A DNA stretch of 64,000 nucleotides from Clostridia bacterium (GCA_009929615.1 SAAB01000004.1:1-64000); one strand, 5' to 3'. Shown: positions 49,695-59,760, counted from the first letter of the stretch. The notes: generated from the letters alone by a model not told the origin. Program-made: numbers and translations.

Positions 49695-50772
49695 AATCAT
49701 TATTCCCCTGCTAGTGGGATTTGCTTTTTCTACCTCAGTTCTTGCGGATGAGGGTAACACCCCAACGTCTCAATCCCCTCAGACCACCAGTGACGACCTC
49801 GCTGGTGGTCAGGCATTTCTGAATGGAAAAGAGGAAGGTTGGTTCTGGCGTAAATCGCCACCTGAGCCAGTGAAGAAAAAGCCAGTGAAGTTACCTCCTC
49901 CGCCGACTTTACCGCCTCAAGAAACGCCTAAACAGGTTGCTCAAACACCTATGGAGTCGACTCCAGAACCTGCCGCAACTGAAAAGCCCGGCCCGGCTCC
50001 GTTCACCGTAGCCTGGTTTAATGAAAACATTCAGAAACTACGCAACCAGGCCATCGACAATCCTACCCAAGAAAACGTTAGGGCATATTTTCTGGCCCAA
50101 CGCATTATGCTGGATAAAGCCAGCCGCTTTACTGATATGGCTAGGTTGGTTACTTCTACCGACCCCCTCATAGATGAGAATAGCCGCCGCTCAACCTCAA
50201 CATTTGGGGCAATGGATCAATCGAATGAAGCTGAAAACAATTCGAGAACGGTCATAAAAGACGTAGCGACAAAAGCAGGATTGTTTTTCTTCTTCCGTGG
50301 GGAAAACTGCTCCATATGCGTAAAGCAAGCTTCTGTTATGAATACGTTTAGTTTCATGACAGACATGAAGGTCATCCCAATTTCACTTGATGGTAAACCT
50401 CTTCCAGGGAATATTTACCCGGACTGGAGGCCTGATTCTGGCCAGGCATCAAAGCTCCAAATATCAAACGCACCTGCGATAGCTCTGGCAATCCCGCCAT
50501 CTACAACACGCATTGTCTCATTTGGGCCTATCAGTGCAGACCAGTTAATTTCAAGAACAGTCCTTATTGCCCACGATGCAGGGATCATTTCTGACCAGCA
50601 ATATAAGAGCACCTTGCCATATAACGATACCGGCTATATCGACTCAAACATTCTGAATGACATGCCTAAAGACCTAACTCAACAACCTGATGAGTTTATC
50701 AAATATATACAAGCTAAAGCTGGCTACGGTTCGACACCTAACCCAAATGCTAATAACCCGGGGGAAAAATGA
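49672..50772 (+). CDS. traF: TraF, thioredoxin-fold pilus assembly protein
   Basis: This 366-residue protein has a signal peptide (after VLA, about 25), a Pro-rich segment (about 60-105) and a TraF thioredoxin domain with active-site-like CSIC (213-216) in FFRGENCSICVKQ. F TraF lacks the CxxC, whereas TrbB has it; here both roles may be joined. It works in pilus assembly in the periplasm. It overlaps traH by 4 bases. Confidence 0.9.
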   Translation: MKYQFLTKIIIPLLVGFAFSTSVLADEGNTPTSQSPQTTSDDLAGGQAFLNGKEEGWFWRKSPPEPVKKKPVKLPPPPTLPPQETPKQVAQTPMESTPEPAATEKPGPAPFTVAWFNENIQKLRNQAIDNPTQENVRAYFLAQRIMLDKASRFTDMARLVTSTDPLIDENSRRSTSTFGAMDQSNEAENNSRTVIKDVATKAGLFFFFRGENCSICVKQASVMNTFSFMTDMKVIPISLDGKPLPGNIYPDWRPDSGQASKLQISNAPAIALAIPPSTTRIVSFGPISADQLISRTVLIAHDAGIISDQQYKSTLPYNDTGYIDSNILNDMPKDLTQQPDEFIKYIQAKAGYGSTPNPNANNPGEK

Positions 50773-52211
50773 AGATTTCGCGCAACTATAATATAAAGAA
50801 TGTATTCCGTAGAAACATTCTTGCAATTTCTATCTGCCTCTCCGGGTTGACAGCTTTTCAATGCGAGGCCACCAGCATTAGTACTCAGCTAGACAGTATG
50901 TTCGGCTCTATGTCGAATGTTACAGCTCCCGGTGATTATCAGAGCGTTACACGTGATGGATATACCGGTGGCGGATTTGTTCTACGTAATAAGCTCCGTA
51001 CATTGACACCTATTAGTATTAGTCTCCCTTCTGCGTCGGGAGGATGTGGAGGGATAGACCTTTTCGGCGGGTCATTCTCGTTCATCAACGCTGATCAGTT
51101 CGTCCAGATGCTACGTAATATTGCTTCTAATGCTGCCGGTCTAGCTTTCCAGTTGGCCCTGAACGCTATGGATGCCGTTCTGGATAATGCTATTTCGAAA
51201 ATGCAGGCAATCATCCAGCAGATGAACGATCTGACCGCAAATTCGTGTCAGTTAGCGAAGGGGTTGTTAGTCGACACTGCCTCTGCATTTGGTGACAGTG
51301 CAAAGGCTGCTGTATCTTCTCAGCTGTCCTCTGATGGCCTCTCAGACCAATTTAAAGCCATGTGGGGCAATATGGGTGGTGGTAAAGCACCCGACGTACA
51401 AAAACAAGAGGCAGGGAAAAGAAAGGCATGTGACGATTACGGTAACATTGTGTGGTGTTTGCTCCAGAATGGTAGCTTTAGTAATCAATTCATCGGCTCC
51501 GAAGATGAGCAAAAAGAACTTATTATGTCTATGACCGGCACCATCATCGTCGGTAGCCAGTTGGGTACAGATAAAGATGGGTCAGCTAAAAAGAGTGTGG
51601 TTAGGATTGCTCCACTCGCAACTTCAAATGTCCTGGATTCTTTTATAAATGGTGATGATAGTTTCGATTTCTGGTCTTGTTCAGGTCAGACTAGTACTTG
51701 TGAGAATCCCAAAAAACAGACCAAAATAATTAAAGGTCTCGCTGCCAATATCACACTCTTCTTTATCGATAACGGATATTTGAGCTCGGCCAGAACTGGT
51801 TCAAACCCTGGGGATGCTAAATTACGGCAAGCAAACTACTACAACGTAGCTGGTGCTACCAGTAAAGCGACTCAAATTGCACGTCATGATTTAGCCGCAT
51901 CTTATTCCTATATACGTGAACTATCTCCTGTCATAGCCTATTCAGCTGCTTATAACTACCTCAGCGAAATGCTTACGGCTGCTGCGACCGGCGCACGGCT
52001 CCAGCAGGAAAATGATAAATCGGCGTCAGTTTATTATAAGGATGCTGGAGAGCTAATCGAAAAGGCAAGGCAAAATCTGTATGTCTCCTATAACGCCATG
52101 ATATCCCGTTATGGTGGCGAGGCCCGTATACCTGAATCATTCAGCAACTATATGACAACGCTTCCGCAGGTTCATTATGAATCTGAAGGTTCTCTTGATG
52201 GCTCGCTCTAA
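50769..52211 (+). CDS. traH: TraH, periplasmic mating-pair protein
   Basis: This 480-residue protein has a signal peptide (after CEA, about 36). TraH features include SASGGCGGIDLFGGSFSFINADQFVQMLRNIASNA and a coiled region with conserved Cys later (NSCQLAKG, DYGNIVWCLLQ). Length is near F TraH (458). It forms part of the outer pilus assembly complex with TraF, U and W. Confidence 0.92.
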   Translation: MKISRNYNIKNVFRRNILAISICLSGLTAFQCEATSISTQLDSMFGSMSNVTAPGDYQSVTRDGYTGGGFVLRNKLRTLTPISISLPSASGGCGGIDLFGGSFSFINADQFVQMLRNIASNAAGLAFQLALNAMDAVLDNAISKMQAIIQQMNDLTANSCQLAKGLLVDTASAFGDSAKAAVSSQLSSDGLSDQFKAMWGNMGGGKAPDVQKQEAGKRKACDDYGNIVWCLLQNGSFSNQFIGSEDEQKELIMSMTGTIIVGSQLGTDKDGSAKKSVVRIAPLATSNVLDSFINGDDSFDFWSCSGQTSTCENPKKQTKIIKGLAANITLFFIDNGYLSSARTGSNPGDAKLRQANYYNVAGATSKATQIARHDLAASYSYIRELSPVIAYSAAYNYLSEMLTAAATGARLQQENDKSASVYYKDAGELIEKARQNLYVSYNAMISRYGGEARIPESFSNYMTTLPQVHYESEGSLDGSL

Positions 52212-52225
52212 CAAGGTAACTTAAT

Positions 52226-55200
52226 ATGAGTGAATGGAACGTATATACTGTTGGCAACATTGAATTTATTTATAATATATTCAATTCCGTTGCCATGTTA
52301 TTGAATGATGGCACTTACGGATCCTTGTTTAGGATTTCAGCACTCATTGGTGTAATTTGTGTCGTGCTTGCTGCTGCTATATCAGCCGGGAAATCATTAT
52401 CCCTTTCTCATATGTGTGTGGCCGTCGTGATGTATTACCTGTTTTTCAGTGTATCGATGCGCACCAACATTGAAGATGTTACAACGGGTAAGTTTCGTGC
52501 TGTTGATAATGTACCAGCGGGATTAGCCGTTGCCGCATCTGTACTGTCTACTGTTGGGTATGCAACTACCGAGAAGATGGAGCAGGCATTTTCTGTCCCA
52601 AGCATGACTGAGTATGGGTCTCTGGATCCCCTTTTCACTCTGGCCACTTTATACGACACATTGAAAACGCCAATGCGCTGGACGGGTCAAACTGGTGCTT
52701 ACGGTGATCTGGACGCAAGCGTTTCAAACTATGTGAAGAACTGCGTAGGCAACGATATTATTCGTGGGTCTAAAACCTTTGCTTCAATGTATCGCTCTAA
52801 TCAAGGTGTATCAGGGCTAGCCTCGAACGATTCCTTCCAGCGGGTTGTTATTTACGACAATGTACGTAGCGGCTGGTCTACCAGTACTGAAGAATCTTCA
52901 AATGGGGGCTCACTTTATACCTGTTCTGACGCGTACACGAAACTTAAAGGACTCGCTACCCAGAACGCTTCTAGCCTGGACTCAGCTTTTGCCAGCTCTT
53001 ATACCGCATCCGGGCGCACTTGCGGTGGTGCGCCATGCTCAGGTTCAGGAAAAGCCCAGGAAGTACTGAATTTCTTCAACATAAGTGGCACTGATATTCG
53101 TGATTTCCAATTGATGTTGGTCATGTACCCTCATTTCAGGGAACTGCCAATGTACGGACTCGAAAGCTCATTTCGTGGTACTGCTGCTGTAACTCGCGCC
53201 CAAACCATGACTCAACAGGCATTCCAATGGTCTTCTTCTGGTTCATCATTCTTGAGCTGGATGAGTTCATTTATGCCGATTTTCCAGGGAATAATATACG
53301 CACTCGCACCATTTATGGCCTTCCTTTTCGGTCTGGGTATTATGGGTTTGCGACTGGTGATGAAGTACTTCCTCGTTATCATCTGGACATGGACTTGGCT
53401 TCCCCTCGCAGCGGTCGTCAACATGTATGTGTTAAACAGTATCCGTGATACGTCAAGCCAAATTCTTGTCAGTTCGGGTTCTGGCGGACTTAGCTTTGCT
53501 CAGCTTTATCAGCTCCTGTTTGAGACTCAAAAAAGTATAGGTCTTGCTGGTAATTTATACGCGATGATCCCGGCCCTGGGTGGATTCATTGTCTGGGGCA
53601 GTTCTGTTGCCTTTAACTCTCTTGCAAGCTCAGCAGCAGCACCTTCAGCTGCCGATACTAAAACTCTCGCACCTGATGTCACCAACGCTCCTGCGATAAA
53701 CAGTCGTGGTTCCGATGTTGAATTTAACCCAACACAAGGAACTATCATGGGTGGGTCTTCTGGCACTCTCCCTGCCATTGACATGAAAAAGGTCGCTACT
53801 CACAACCTGTCCAGCGCTAAGCAAGAACTAGATTCAGCATCCAGTTCCTTGACTGCCCAATCTGGAGCAATGATTAGCCAGGTGGCCAGTAACATGAATT
53901 CTGGTGGACATTCGCAAGTTTATAGTGACGCTTCCAATGCAGCATTTGCCAGCCTGAGCAGCTCAGATCGTGCCCTTGTCAGTTCTGTGGCTAAAGAACA
54001 AGGTATTTCTGATATGCAGGCGCTTGTCTCTATCGCCAAAGGTGATGTGAGTGTCGGTGGCGGTGCGGGAAGTTCAAGTGCTGGTGTTGGTGTTAAAGGT
54101 GGAATGTCACGTTCAGAGGCAGAAAGCAGTGGCCTGAGTAATGACAACAGTGCTAAGTACGGTTCTACAGACAGCGCCTCGTCGCACAAAATAGACAGTG
54201 CGACCCAGTCACGCATCGTCAATACCGCAGCAAGTGCGATGTACCAGTCCTTATCGCAAGAAGGTGAGAGTTCTCAATCGACTCGTTCTTTTGCTGAGGC
54301 AAATCAAAGAATGCAGTCCGCACAAAAGAACTTCCAGGAAGCAAACTCCTTCGTTTCAAGTACCTCAATGGGCCAGACAATGAATGCTGCGCAACTTGCT
54401 ACAGCCATTGGTCGTAATCATGATGCACAAGCAACATTGACTCAAACCCTCGCGGCGCACCCGGAACTGTCCAGCAAAATCGCCGGTGATGCAGCGAGCC
54501 TGACCTCTTTAGGTATGACTCACGAAGACGCGCATACCTTTGCTCAATTCAAAGCAGCCAGTGAACTTGGTGTTGCCGGTGCAGTAGCTGCCAAAGCCGG
54601 GTTCATTAACGCTGATTCCAGCCCAGTACTGACGACAACTGCATCTGAGCAATACCGTGGCGTGAGTGGTGGAGCTGAAAGCGCTGGTGGCCGCGCAGTT
54701 GCTGGTGCAGCGGACGTTGGCAACTCCGTTAATGCAGTAACAGGCCGATCTTACGGAGCGCTTGGTGAAGCACATGCGTCATCGTCTGATGGTTATGGGC
54801 AAGGCCAGGTTAATACTGTCGGGGGACAGAATAGCGGTGCAGTTGAGCAAATTCACAAGGGAAATGAGGGTGAAGTCATGACGAAAGCGGGTAACACCGC
54901 CGCAAATGATTTCGAAAACAACCACTATAATCTTGGCGGTATTACTGGCGATTTTAATAAACTCGTTTCTCATGTCAGTAATGCGTTCAAAGAAAGCCCG
55001 GTATATGAACAGGTACATGATCAGGCCAGAACCATCGCTGGGGAAATTCCGCTTGGTGGAGATGCAAACCGCGAAGCGGCGCGAGATTCTATTGTGAACT
55101 ACTACGCCATGACTAAAGCTGGAGCGTCTGAGCAACAACTTTCCCAGGCCCGCAGTGACATGATGGCACGTATTCAACTCGCGACGGGTGGTGAAAATGA

Positions 55201-55744
55201 CAATGGAACGGTTATGGGCGGAAATACTGCTCTTGCCCGTGGTATTGCAGCCCGTATTGATAATGCCGGTTTAGACCGTTCAGCCAATGATGGCTCCATT
55301 ATTCAACAGGCTACTACTGCACTGAATACCGATCGCCAAACCCACGAATACAACACCGGTGGCATGGCCAACAACCTTGGAGGGATGCATCAGGCATCAA
55401 ATGGAGGTTCTGCTGTGGGTGATGGCGTCCCTTACGCGATGGGAACCCACAACCAGGGATACGGCGAGGCTGAGACAATGACCGTTAATGCCCAAGGTGC
55501 TGAAGGTCATAATGGTTTAAACCAGAACTCAAACTATGGTGGGTCTGAGACAACAAACATTAATACCCAAGGCGCTGGTGGTCATAGTGATTCAAATAAC
55601 GGAGGTACAATGTTCAGTGATCCGCCACCTGCACGTGCAACCCAGTCGCATCAGGAGTATGTACCTGTGCATCCACGTAATAAAGAGAACAATGGAGGTC
55701 ATAGTGGTGGAAATGACGACATGATAATTTCATCGAGTAAGTGA
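52226..55744 (+). CDS. traG: TraG, mating-pair stabilisation protein
   Basis: This 1172-residue protein has N-terminal membrane segments (about 30-75) and a second membrane block at about 345-475 (IIYALAPFMAFLFGLGIMGL, then FLVIIWTWTWLPLAAVVN). The long hydrophilic Ser/Ala/Gly-rich periplasmic C-terminal domain spans about 480-1172. F TraG is 938, so this one has a longer C-terminus, ending in two imperfect Gly/Asn/Gln repeats. In F, TraG acts in pilus assembly, mating-pair stabilisation and entry exclusion. AAGGTAAC precedes the ATG. Confidence 0.92.
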   Translation: MSEWNVYTVGNIEFIYNIFNSVAMLLNDGTYGSLFRISALIGVICVVLAAAISAGKSLSLSHMCVAVVMYYLFFSVSMRTNIEDVTTGKFRAVDNVPAGLAVAASVLSTVGYATTEKMEQAFSVPSMTEYGSLDPLFTLATLYDTLKTPMRWTGQTGAYGDLDASVSNYVKNCVGNDIIRGSKTFASMYRSNQGVSGLASNDSFQRVVIYDNVRSGWSTSTEESSNGGSLYTCSDAYTKLKGLATQNASSLDSAFASSYTASGRTCGGAPCSGSGKAQEVLNFFNISGTDIRDFQLMLVMYPHFRELPMYGLESSFRGTAAVTRAQTMTQQAFQWSSSGSSFLSWMSSFMPIFQGIIYALAPFMAFLFGLGIMGLRLVMKYFLVIIWTWTWLPLAAVVNMYVLNSIRDTSSQILVSSGSGGLSFAQLYQLLFETQKSIGLAGNLYAMIPALGGFIVWGSSVAFNSLASSAAAPSAADTKTLAPDVTNAPAINSRGSDVEFNPTQGTIMGGSSGTLPAIDMKKVATHNLSSAKQELDSASSSLTAQSGAMISQVASNMNSGGHSQVYSDASNAAFASLSSSDRALVSSVAKEQGISDMQALVSIAKGDVSVGGGAGSSSAGVGVKGGMSRSEAESSGLSNDNSAKYGSTDSASSHKIDSATQSRIVNTAASAMYQSLSQEGESSQSTRSFAEANQRMQSAQKNFQEANSFVSSTSMGQTMNAAQLATAIGRNHDAQATLTQTLAAHPELSSKIAGDAASLTSLGMTHEDAHTFAQFKAASELGVAGAVAAKAGFINADSSPVLTTTASEQYRGVSGGAESAGGRAVAGAADVGNSVNAVTGRSYGALGEAHASSSDGYGQGQVNTVGGQNSGAVEQIHKGNEGEVMTKAGNTAANDFENNHYNLGGITGDFNKLVSHVSNAFKESPVYEQVHDQARTIAGEIPLGGDANREAARDSIVNYYAMTKAGASEQQLSQARSDMMARIQLATGGENDNGTVMGGNTALARGIAARIDNAGLDRSANDGSIIQQATTALNTDRQTHEYNTGGMANNLGGMHQASNGGSAVGDGVPYAMGTHNQGYGEAETMTVNAQGAEGHNGLNQNSNYGGSETTNINTQGAGGHSDSNNGGTMFSDPPPARATQSHQEYVPVHPRNKENNGGHSGGNDDMIISSSK

Positions 55745-55753
55745 TTCGCAATA

Positions 55754-55780
55754 AAGCCCTGCAATCTTGCAGGGCTCTTA
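55754..55780. terminator. Terminator-like hairpin between traG and small minus-strand gene
   Basis: AGCCCTGCAA and TTGCAGGGCT pair with a 3-base loop; T-runs are weak. It lies where two genes converge and touches the end of the small gene. Confidence 0.65.
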
Positions 55781-55975
55781 TGTGGTCACGAACATGTATA
55801 CGACAGGAAGGCTCAGTAAAGAATAGAGCAGAATATAAAACTCCCACATACGCTCACATTTGCTCTTGAACGTTCTGCCATTTTTTCCACGTCCCCTCTT
55901 ACCATTTCCACCACCATAATCTGAATCGCTTGGCCCCGATAATGGGATAAGGCCAGTAATACCAAACATGTCCAT
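55778..55975 (-). CDS. Small single-span membrane protein, 65 aa
   Basis: The N-terminal half is Gly/Lys/Arg-rich and a single hydrophobic segment lies at about 45-63. GGAGGT stands 5 bases before the ATG, an excellent ribosome-binding site. The CAAAACG box on the minus strand at 56008-56027 sits 33 bases upstream. A small membrane protein at this place, opposite traG and before traN, could serve entry exclusion, since TraG is the exclusion partner in F-type systems. That is inference. Confidence 0.6.
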   Translation of the reverse strand: MDMFGITGLIPLSGPSDSDYGGGNGKRGRGKNGRTFKSKCERMWEFYILLYSLLSLPVVYMFVTT

Positions 55976-56007
55976 AAGTACCTCCAGTCGGTAATATTCA
56001 AGACGCT

Positions 56008-56027
56008 GAAAACACCCTCGTTTTGCC
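56008..56027 (-). promoter_or_regulatory. Candidate activator box before small membrane gene
   Basis: The minus strand reads GGCAAAACGAGGGTGTTTTC, sharing CAAAACG and the T-run with other boxes but diverged in the middle. The AATATTAC between box and start is a possible -10. Confidence 0.35.
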
Positions 56028-56179
56028 GTCCTTCTTTATTGTCTGAAACCAGTCTGTTTAATACGCTGCCTGCTTAATCCTTCATTTTAGTAGCTTCGCA
56101 TAGAAATGCTGGCTGACGAAATTTAGTTACCGAGATCTCTGATTTCATAATCAGTAACCACGACAAAGGTGATCATAGA

Positions 56180-58837
56180 ATGAAAAACCTTTTCCGCAAA
56201 AAATGGTTTTACAGACCACTCTGCACAATAACGATGTTATGTCACCTTGGTGTTGTATCCTACGTGCCGTATGCCTTTTCAGCAACGACCCAGGAAAACG
56301 TTACATCTGCCACTAATTTCTATAAAACACTGCCGCAAGTTTCAGCTACGTCAAATGGTACGGTTCAGTATGGAAAAGGCCAGGCCGTTGATTTGAACTC
56401 TGCTTATCCAAATCAAGGTTCATCAACTTCACTGGATAGCCTGAAAGGAACCTACGGAGATGACAGCAACACGCTAAAACTGGGCAATACAACCAACGCC
56501 AATCTGAAAACCGAAAATTCACTGCGCGGCGAAGCTTACCGAACGCTGGTGGGCTCAACGAAAACTACAGCAAACATTAAACCTGATGATTCCATCTTTG
56601 ATGGCCATAAAGACTTCCTGGAGAATCAGGATAAGTACATGCAAGATCTTGGTGATTGTTCTATGACCAAGACCATGACGAATAAGGACACCGTCAACCA
56701 TATCCCTGATTATCGCGAATGTACCCGTACCACAAGTGTCAGCGGCACATTCACCCTCTACCATCCTTACGTTGCCGGTATGCTCTCGCATTATAGTGGC
56801 GCGGCGAACATCGGTTCTTGCGGCACTAACTGCATCGAACTCTGGCTCGGGACTGTCGGTGATAACTACTGGGACGGCAACTGCACAATATTTGAACAGG
56901 CAATGGCCGTCACTGTCTACAATCCCCAGGCAGTTACCAGCGCCAAGATCATCAGGGCTAAATGGGATGATTACATGCAGATTTATGTCGGTGGTACAGA
57001 TAGGGGTAGTTTGGTTTGGGCAGGGCCAAAAGGTTTAAACGTCTTCCCGCCAGAGACATCAGGAGCCTGTGAATTAAAAACAAGCTGGGATCAGTCGATT
57101 AATGTAGATGTAACAGCACAAATCCGAAATACCCCCCAAAATGGCGTTCTTAATTTCAAAAACCGTGTGTCAGTGACTGGCAGCGGCGAAGGTTATGCTC
57201 TCATTTATATTTACTTTGACCCAAACAAAATTATCTCGGATAACGCCTGGACTGTTGATAAACCTGAACAATTCGATACGTTGCTGAAGGCCATCAACGC
57301 CGGGTATTGCCAGAATTACACGGTAACCTGCCGCGAGACAGTCATTCCTGATGCAAATGGGTGCGCAACCATAAATGGCGCACGTATCTGCGAAAACCAG
57401 CTTGCTAAGCCGCCGATCGGAGGTCTCTCACCTTTCTGTAAGTCTGCAACGGTAGTTTCCAACTGCGGAACCGACGGTGGCGTTAACAATACTTGCAAGC
57501 AGTACGATGCAAACACTGCATGTAAATTCATTAAGTCCACTTGCATAACAGGTGCGGAGGGTGACAAAAATGGGTGCTGGCAGGCAACCGAGGTATGGGA
57601 TTGCGGAACGGATGTCGTTGTACCCAATACCTCCTCCACCGATACCTATACTTGTCCTGGCGCTGTGCAATGCCTTAATGGGTCTTGCCTACAGCCTTCT
57701 GCTGAACCAAGCGGCGATTTCAACAAAGCAGTTGCAACTCTTCAGGCCGCAACTTACGCATTGAATGAAATGAAGTGTGGCGATGATACTGACGAAACCA
57801 ACCGTTCCTGCACTCTTTTTAAAGGTGAGTCTGCACAATGTAAATCGGCGATGGGGGGATGGGTGGATTGTTGTGATCAGCCCGTAGATGTCAGCTGGAT
57901 TCAGTATTTGCAGTTGTCCTACTACACTCTAAAAATTGCTGATGCTGTCTCTGTAAAAGCCGGTATGTTCGAACAGGGAAAAGGTATTTTTGACATGGGT
58001 TCCGAACTTATGACTAATGCCATCGATACAATAACTCGACCAGCTATTTCCGCTTTCAACAGTCTGGTTGGGTCGGCAGGTACTGAAGCGGCTCAGCAAG
58101 CTACAGAAGCAGGTTTGTCCGGTTTGATGAATCAGGCTATAGGAGCGCTGACGAAACAAGTTGCTCAATGGACTCTTGATACCTTCGGCCCTGCTGCGAC
58201 GAATCTGATATTTGAAAGTGCGGCCTCTGGCGGTGGCGCAGCCGTAACATCGTCTGGCCTGGCTACATCTGTTCAATTGTCGTCAACTATTGTTTCGGCA
58301 ATATCCGTGGTTGGATATGCTTACATGGCGTACCAGATTGCTAATATACTGGTCAACATCATCTGGGCTTGTACTCCTGATGAATTTAAGCTTGCCGTTA
58401 AGAAAGAAACAAAATTGGCCGTGCATATATCCAGCTGGTGTGAAACAAAGTTTCTGGGTGTCTGTATCGAGAAACGGTCAAGTTATTGCACGTTTGATTC
58501 TCAGATTGGTCGCATCATTCAGGAACAAGGGAGACCAATGTTAGGTATCGGCTGGGGGGATAAAAAGAACCCGGATTGTCGACCACTGACGTTAGAAGAA
58601 TTTGGACGGATTGATTTTAACAAACTCGATTTGTCAGAGTGGATTGGTTCACTTTACGAGGCGAAACTTTTACCTAAAGCGTCGGAAATAAATCTGGATA
58701 AGATAACCGGTAAAGGAAACGTATTGAATATAGATGGATCTCGCCAGAACTCCCTGGAGCGATTCCAGAGCGGTGTTGACAGTATCGATGTTGATGCGGC
58801 GAAATCTAGCACAGAGGCTGTTTTGAAAACTCAATAG
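56180..58837 (+). CDS. traN: TraN, mating-pair stabilisation outer-membrane protein
   Basis: This 885-residue protein has a signal peptide (after AFSA, about 35), many Cys in the middle third and the TraN region near 540-720 (GWVDCCDQPVDVSWIQYLQLSYYTLKIAD). The C-terminal part has CWETKFLGVCIEKRS-type pairs. TraN binds recipient surface proteins and stabilises mating pairs. F TraN is 602 residues; the longer form is typical of SXT/IncA/C types. AAAGGTGATCATAGA precedes the ATG, the same cassette used by exo. It is a single-gene unit. Confidence 0.92.
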   Translation: MKNLFRKKWFYRPLCTITMLCHLGVVSYVPYAFSATTQENVTSATNFYKTLPQVSATSNGTVQYGKGQAVDLNSAYPNQGSSTSLDSLKGTYGDDSNTLKLGNTTNANLKTENSLRGEAYRTLVGSTKTTANIKPDDSIFDGHKDFLENQDKYMQDLGDCSMTKTMTNKDTVNHIPDYRECTRTTSVSGTFTLYHPYVAGMLSHYSGAANIGSCGTNCIELWLGTVGDNYWDGNCTIFEQAMAVTVYNPQAVTSAKIIRAKWDDYMQIYVGGTDRGSLVWAGPKGLNVFPPETSGACELKTSWDQSINVDVTAQIRNTPQNGVLNFKNRVSVTGSGEGYALIYIYFDPNKIISDNAWTVDKPEQFDTLLKAINAGYCQNYTVTCRETVIPDANGCATINGARICENQLAKPPIGGLSPFCKSATVVSNCGTDGGVNNTCKQYDANTACKFIKSTCITGAEGDKNGCWQATEVWDCGTDVVVPNTSSTDTYTCPGAVQCLNGSCLQPSAEPSGDFNKAVATLQAATYALNEMKCGDDTDETNRSCTLFKGESAQCKSAMGGWVDCCDQPVDVSWIQYLQLSYYTLKIADAVSVKAGMFEQGKGIFDMGSELMTNAIDTITRPAISAFNSLVGSAGTEAAQQATEAGLSGLMNQAIGALTKQVAQWTLDTFGPAATNLIFESAASGGGAAVTSSGLATSVQLSSTIVSAISVVGYAYMAYQIANILVNIIWACTPDEFKLAVKKETKLAVHISSWCETKFLGVCIEKRSSYCTFDSQIGRIIQEQGRPMLGIGWGDKKNPDCRPLTLEEFGRIDFNKLDLSEWIGSLYEAKLLPKASEINLDKITGKGNVLNIDGSRQNSLERFQSGVDSIDVDAAKSSTEAVLKTQ

Positions 58838-58851
58838 CTTTGCAGGATAAG

Positions 58852-58882
58852 AAGCCCCGACTTTATGTCGGGGCTTTTTTTT
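58852..58882. terminator. Terminator after traN
   Basis: AAGCCCCGAC and GTCGGGGCTT pair across 5 bases and are followed by nine Ts; it faces the converging lipoprotein gene. Confidence 0.92.
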
Positions 58883-59652
58883 TACTTTCTGAACAGGTAT
58901 TGCTTACCGTCACTGAATACCATTGGTTCATGTTCAGGAGAGCCTGGTAAGAACAGAGCCCGCTGAGCACCCAGTTCTTTACTCATTTCTTTAACCAGAC
59001 CTACGTTAGAGGCTCGTGTTGCATAGAGGTTGAAGCAGTCATTACCGATAATGAATGTCACCTGACCGCTGGTGCTGATAGGTGGTTTCGGCAACGTTGG
59101 AGCTATATCAGCATACGATACCCAATCACCGTTCGTCGCTTTCCGACGAACTGCATTTTCAACAGCACCGCCTTTCCCCTCACACATCCCACCAACTTTG
59201 TATCCATCCATCCGGGTTAGTGTTTTCCAGAAAATCGCATTGACCTCACGCTCATTATCTTCCTGAGATTTACCGTTCCATGACGCGACACGCACCACGC
59301 CATCAACAATAGCAGTAGGCTGTTGGGCCGTTAAAACAGACAGCACAGGGATGAAAGATGTGTGTGTCGCGAAGCCCGCAGCCACATCGGCCACTCCATT
59401 ACCTCCCAGGTTGGTTACACCTTTTTCACCAGCCTTAACCGGGGTTTTGAGAGGGACAAGCTGCCCATTGGACGCGAAACCGTTATAGATAAGGTATTGA
59501 TCGCCAGCATCGGTGATCTGACGTAAATCCATCGCTCGGGCAAATTTCAAAGCATCAGATGGATTGCTGTCAACCGGCATAGCTGGTGGTTGAGAAGCCG
59601 CGCAACCAACTAACATCAGCGATACCAAAGCAAGACCAGAGATTTTCTTCAT
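58882..59652 (-). CDS. Lipoprotein, unknown, 256 aa
   Basis: The lipoprotein signal has lipobox LVGC (Cys17). The rest is a soluble periplasmic domain with two Cys (in GGMCEGKG and IGNDCFNLY) that may form a disulphide. I do not recognise a family. It is a single-gene unit between terminators and converges with traN. The position next to the activator genes resembles that of small lipoproteins in related plasmids. Confidence 0.6.
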   Translation of the reverse strand: MKKISGLALVSLMLVGCAASQPPAMPVDSNPSDALKFARAMDLRQITDAGDQYLIYNGFASNGQLVPLKTPVKAGEKGVTNLGGNGVADVAAGFATHTSFIPVLSVLTAQQPTAIVDGVVRVASWNGKSQEDNEREVNAIFWKTLTRMDGYKVGGMCEGKGGAVENAVRRKATNGDWVSYADIAPTLPKPPISTSGQVTFIIGNDCFNLYATRASNVGLVKEMSKELGAQRALFLPGSPEHEPMVFSDGKQYLFRK

Positions 59653-59730
59653 TTTATTTTCCTTGGGACACCAGTAGGTTTGTTATTCAATACTAACCCG
59701 ACTCATTCACGTGACGAAGTATCCAGGCAA

Positions 59731-59760
59731 TAAAAAAGCCCGTTAAAACGGGCTTTTTTA
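59731..59760. terminator. Terminator of the activator operon
   Basis: AAAAAAGCCCGT and ACGGGCTTTTTT flank a short loop; perfect bidirectional hairpin, just below the FlhC-like gene stop. Confidence 0.92.

Noticed and set aside
54779..55177. 132-codon minus-strand ORF within traG
   Set aside because: It is antisense to a confirmed gene with no ribosome-binding site and no recognisable protein features.
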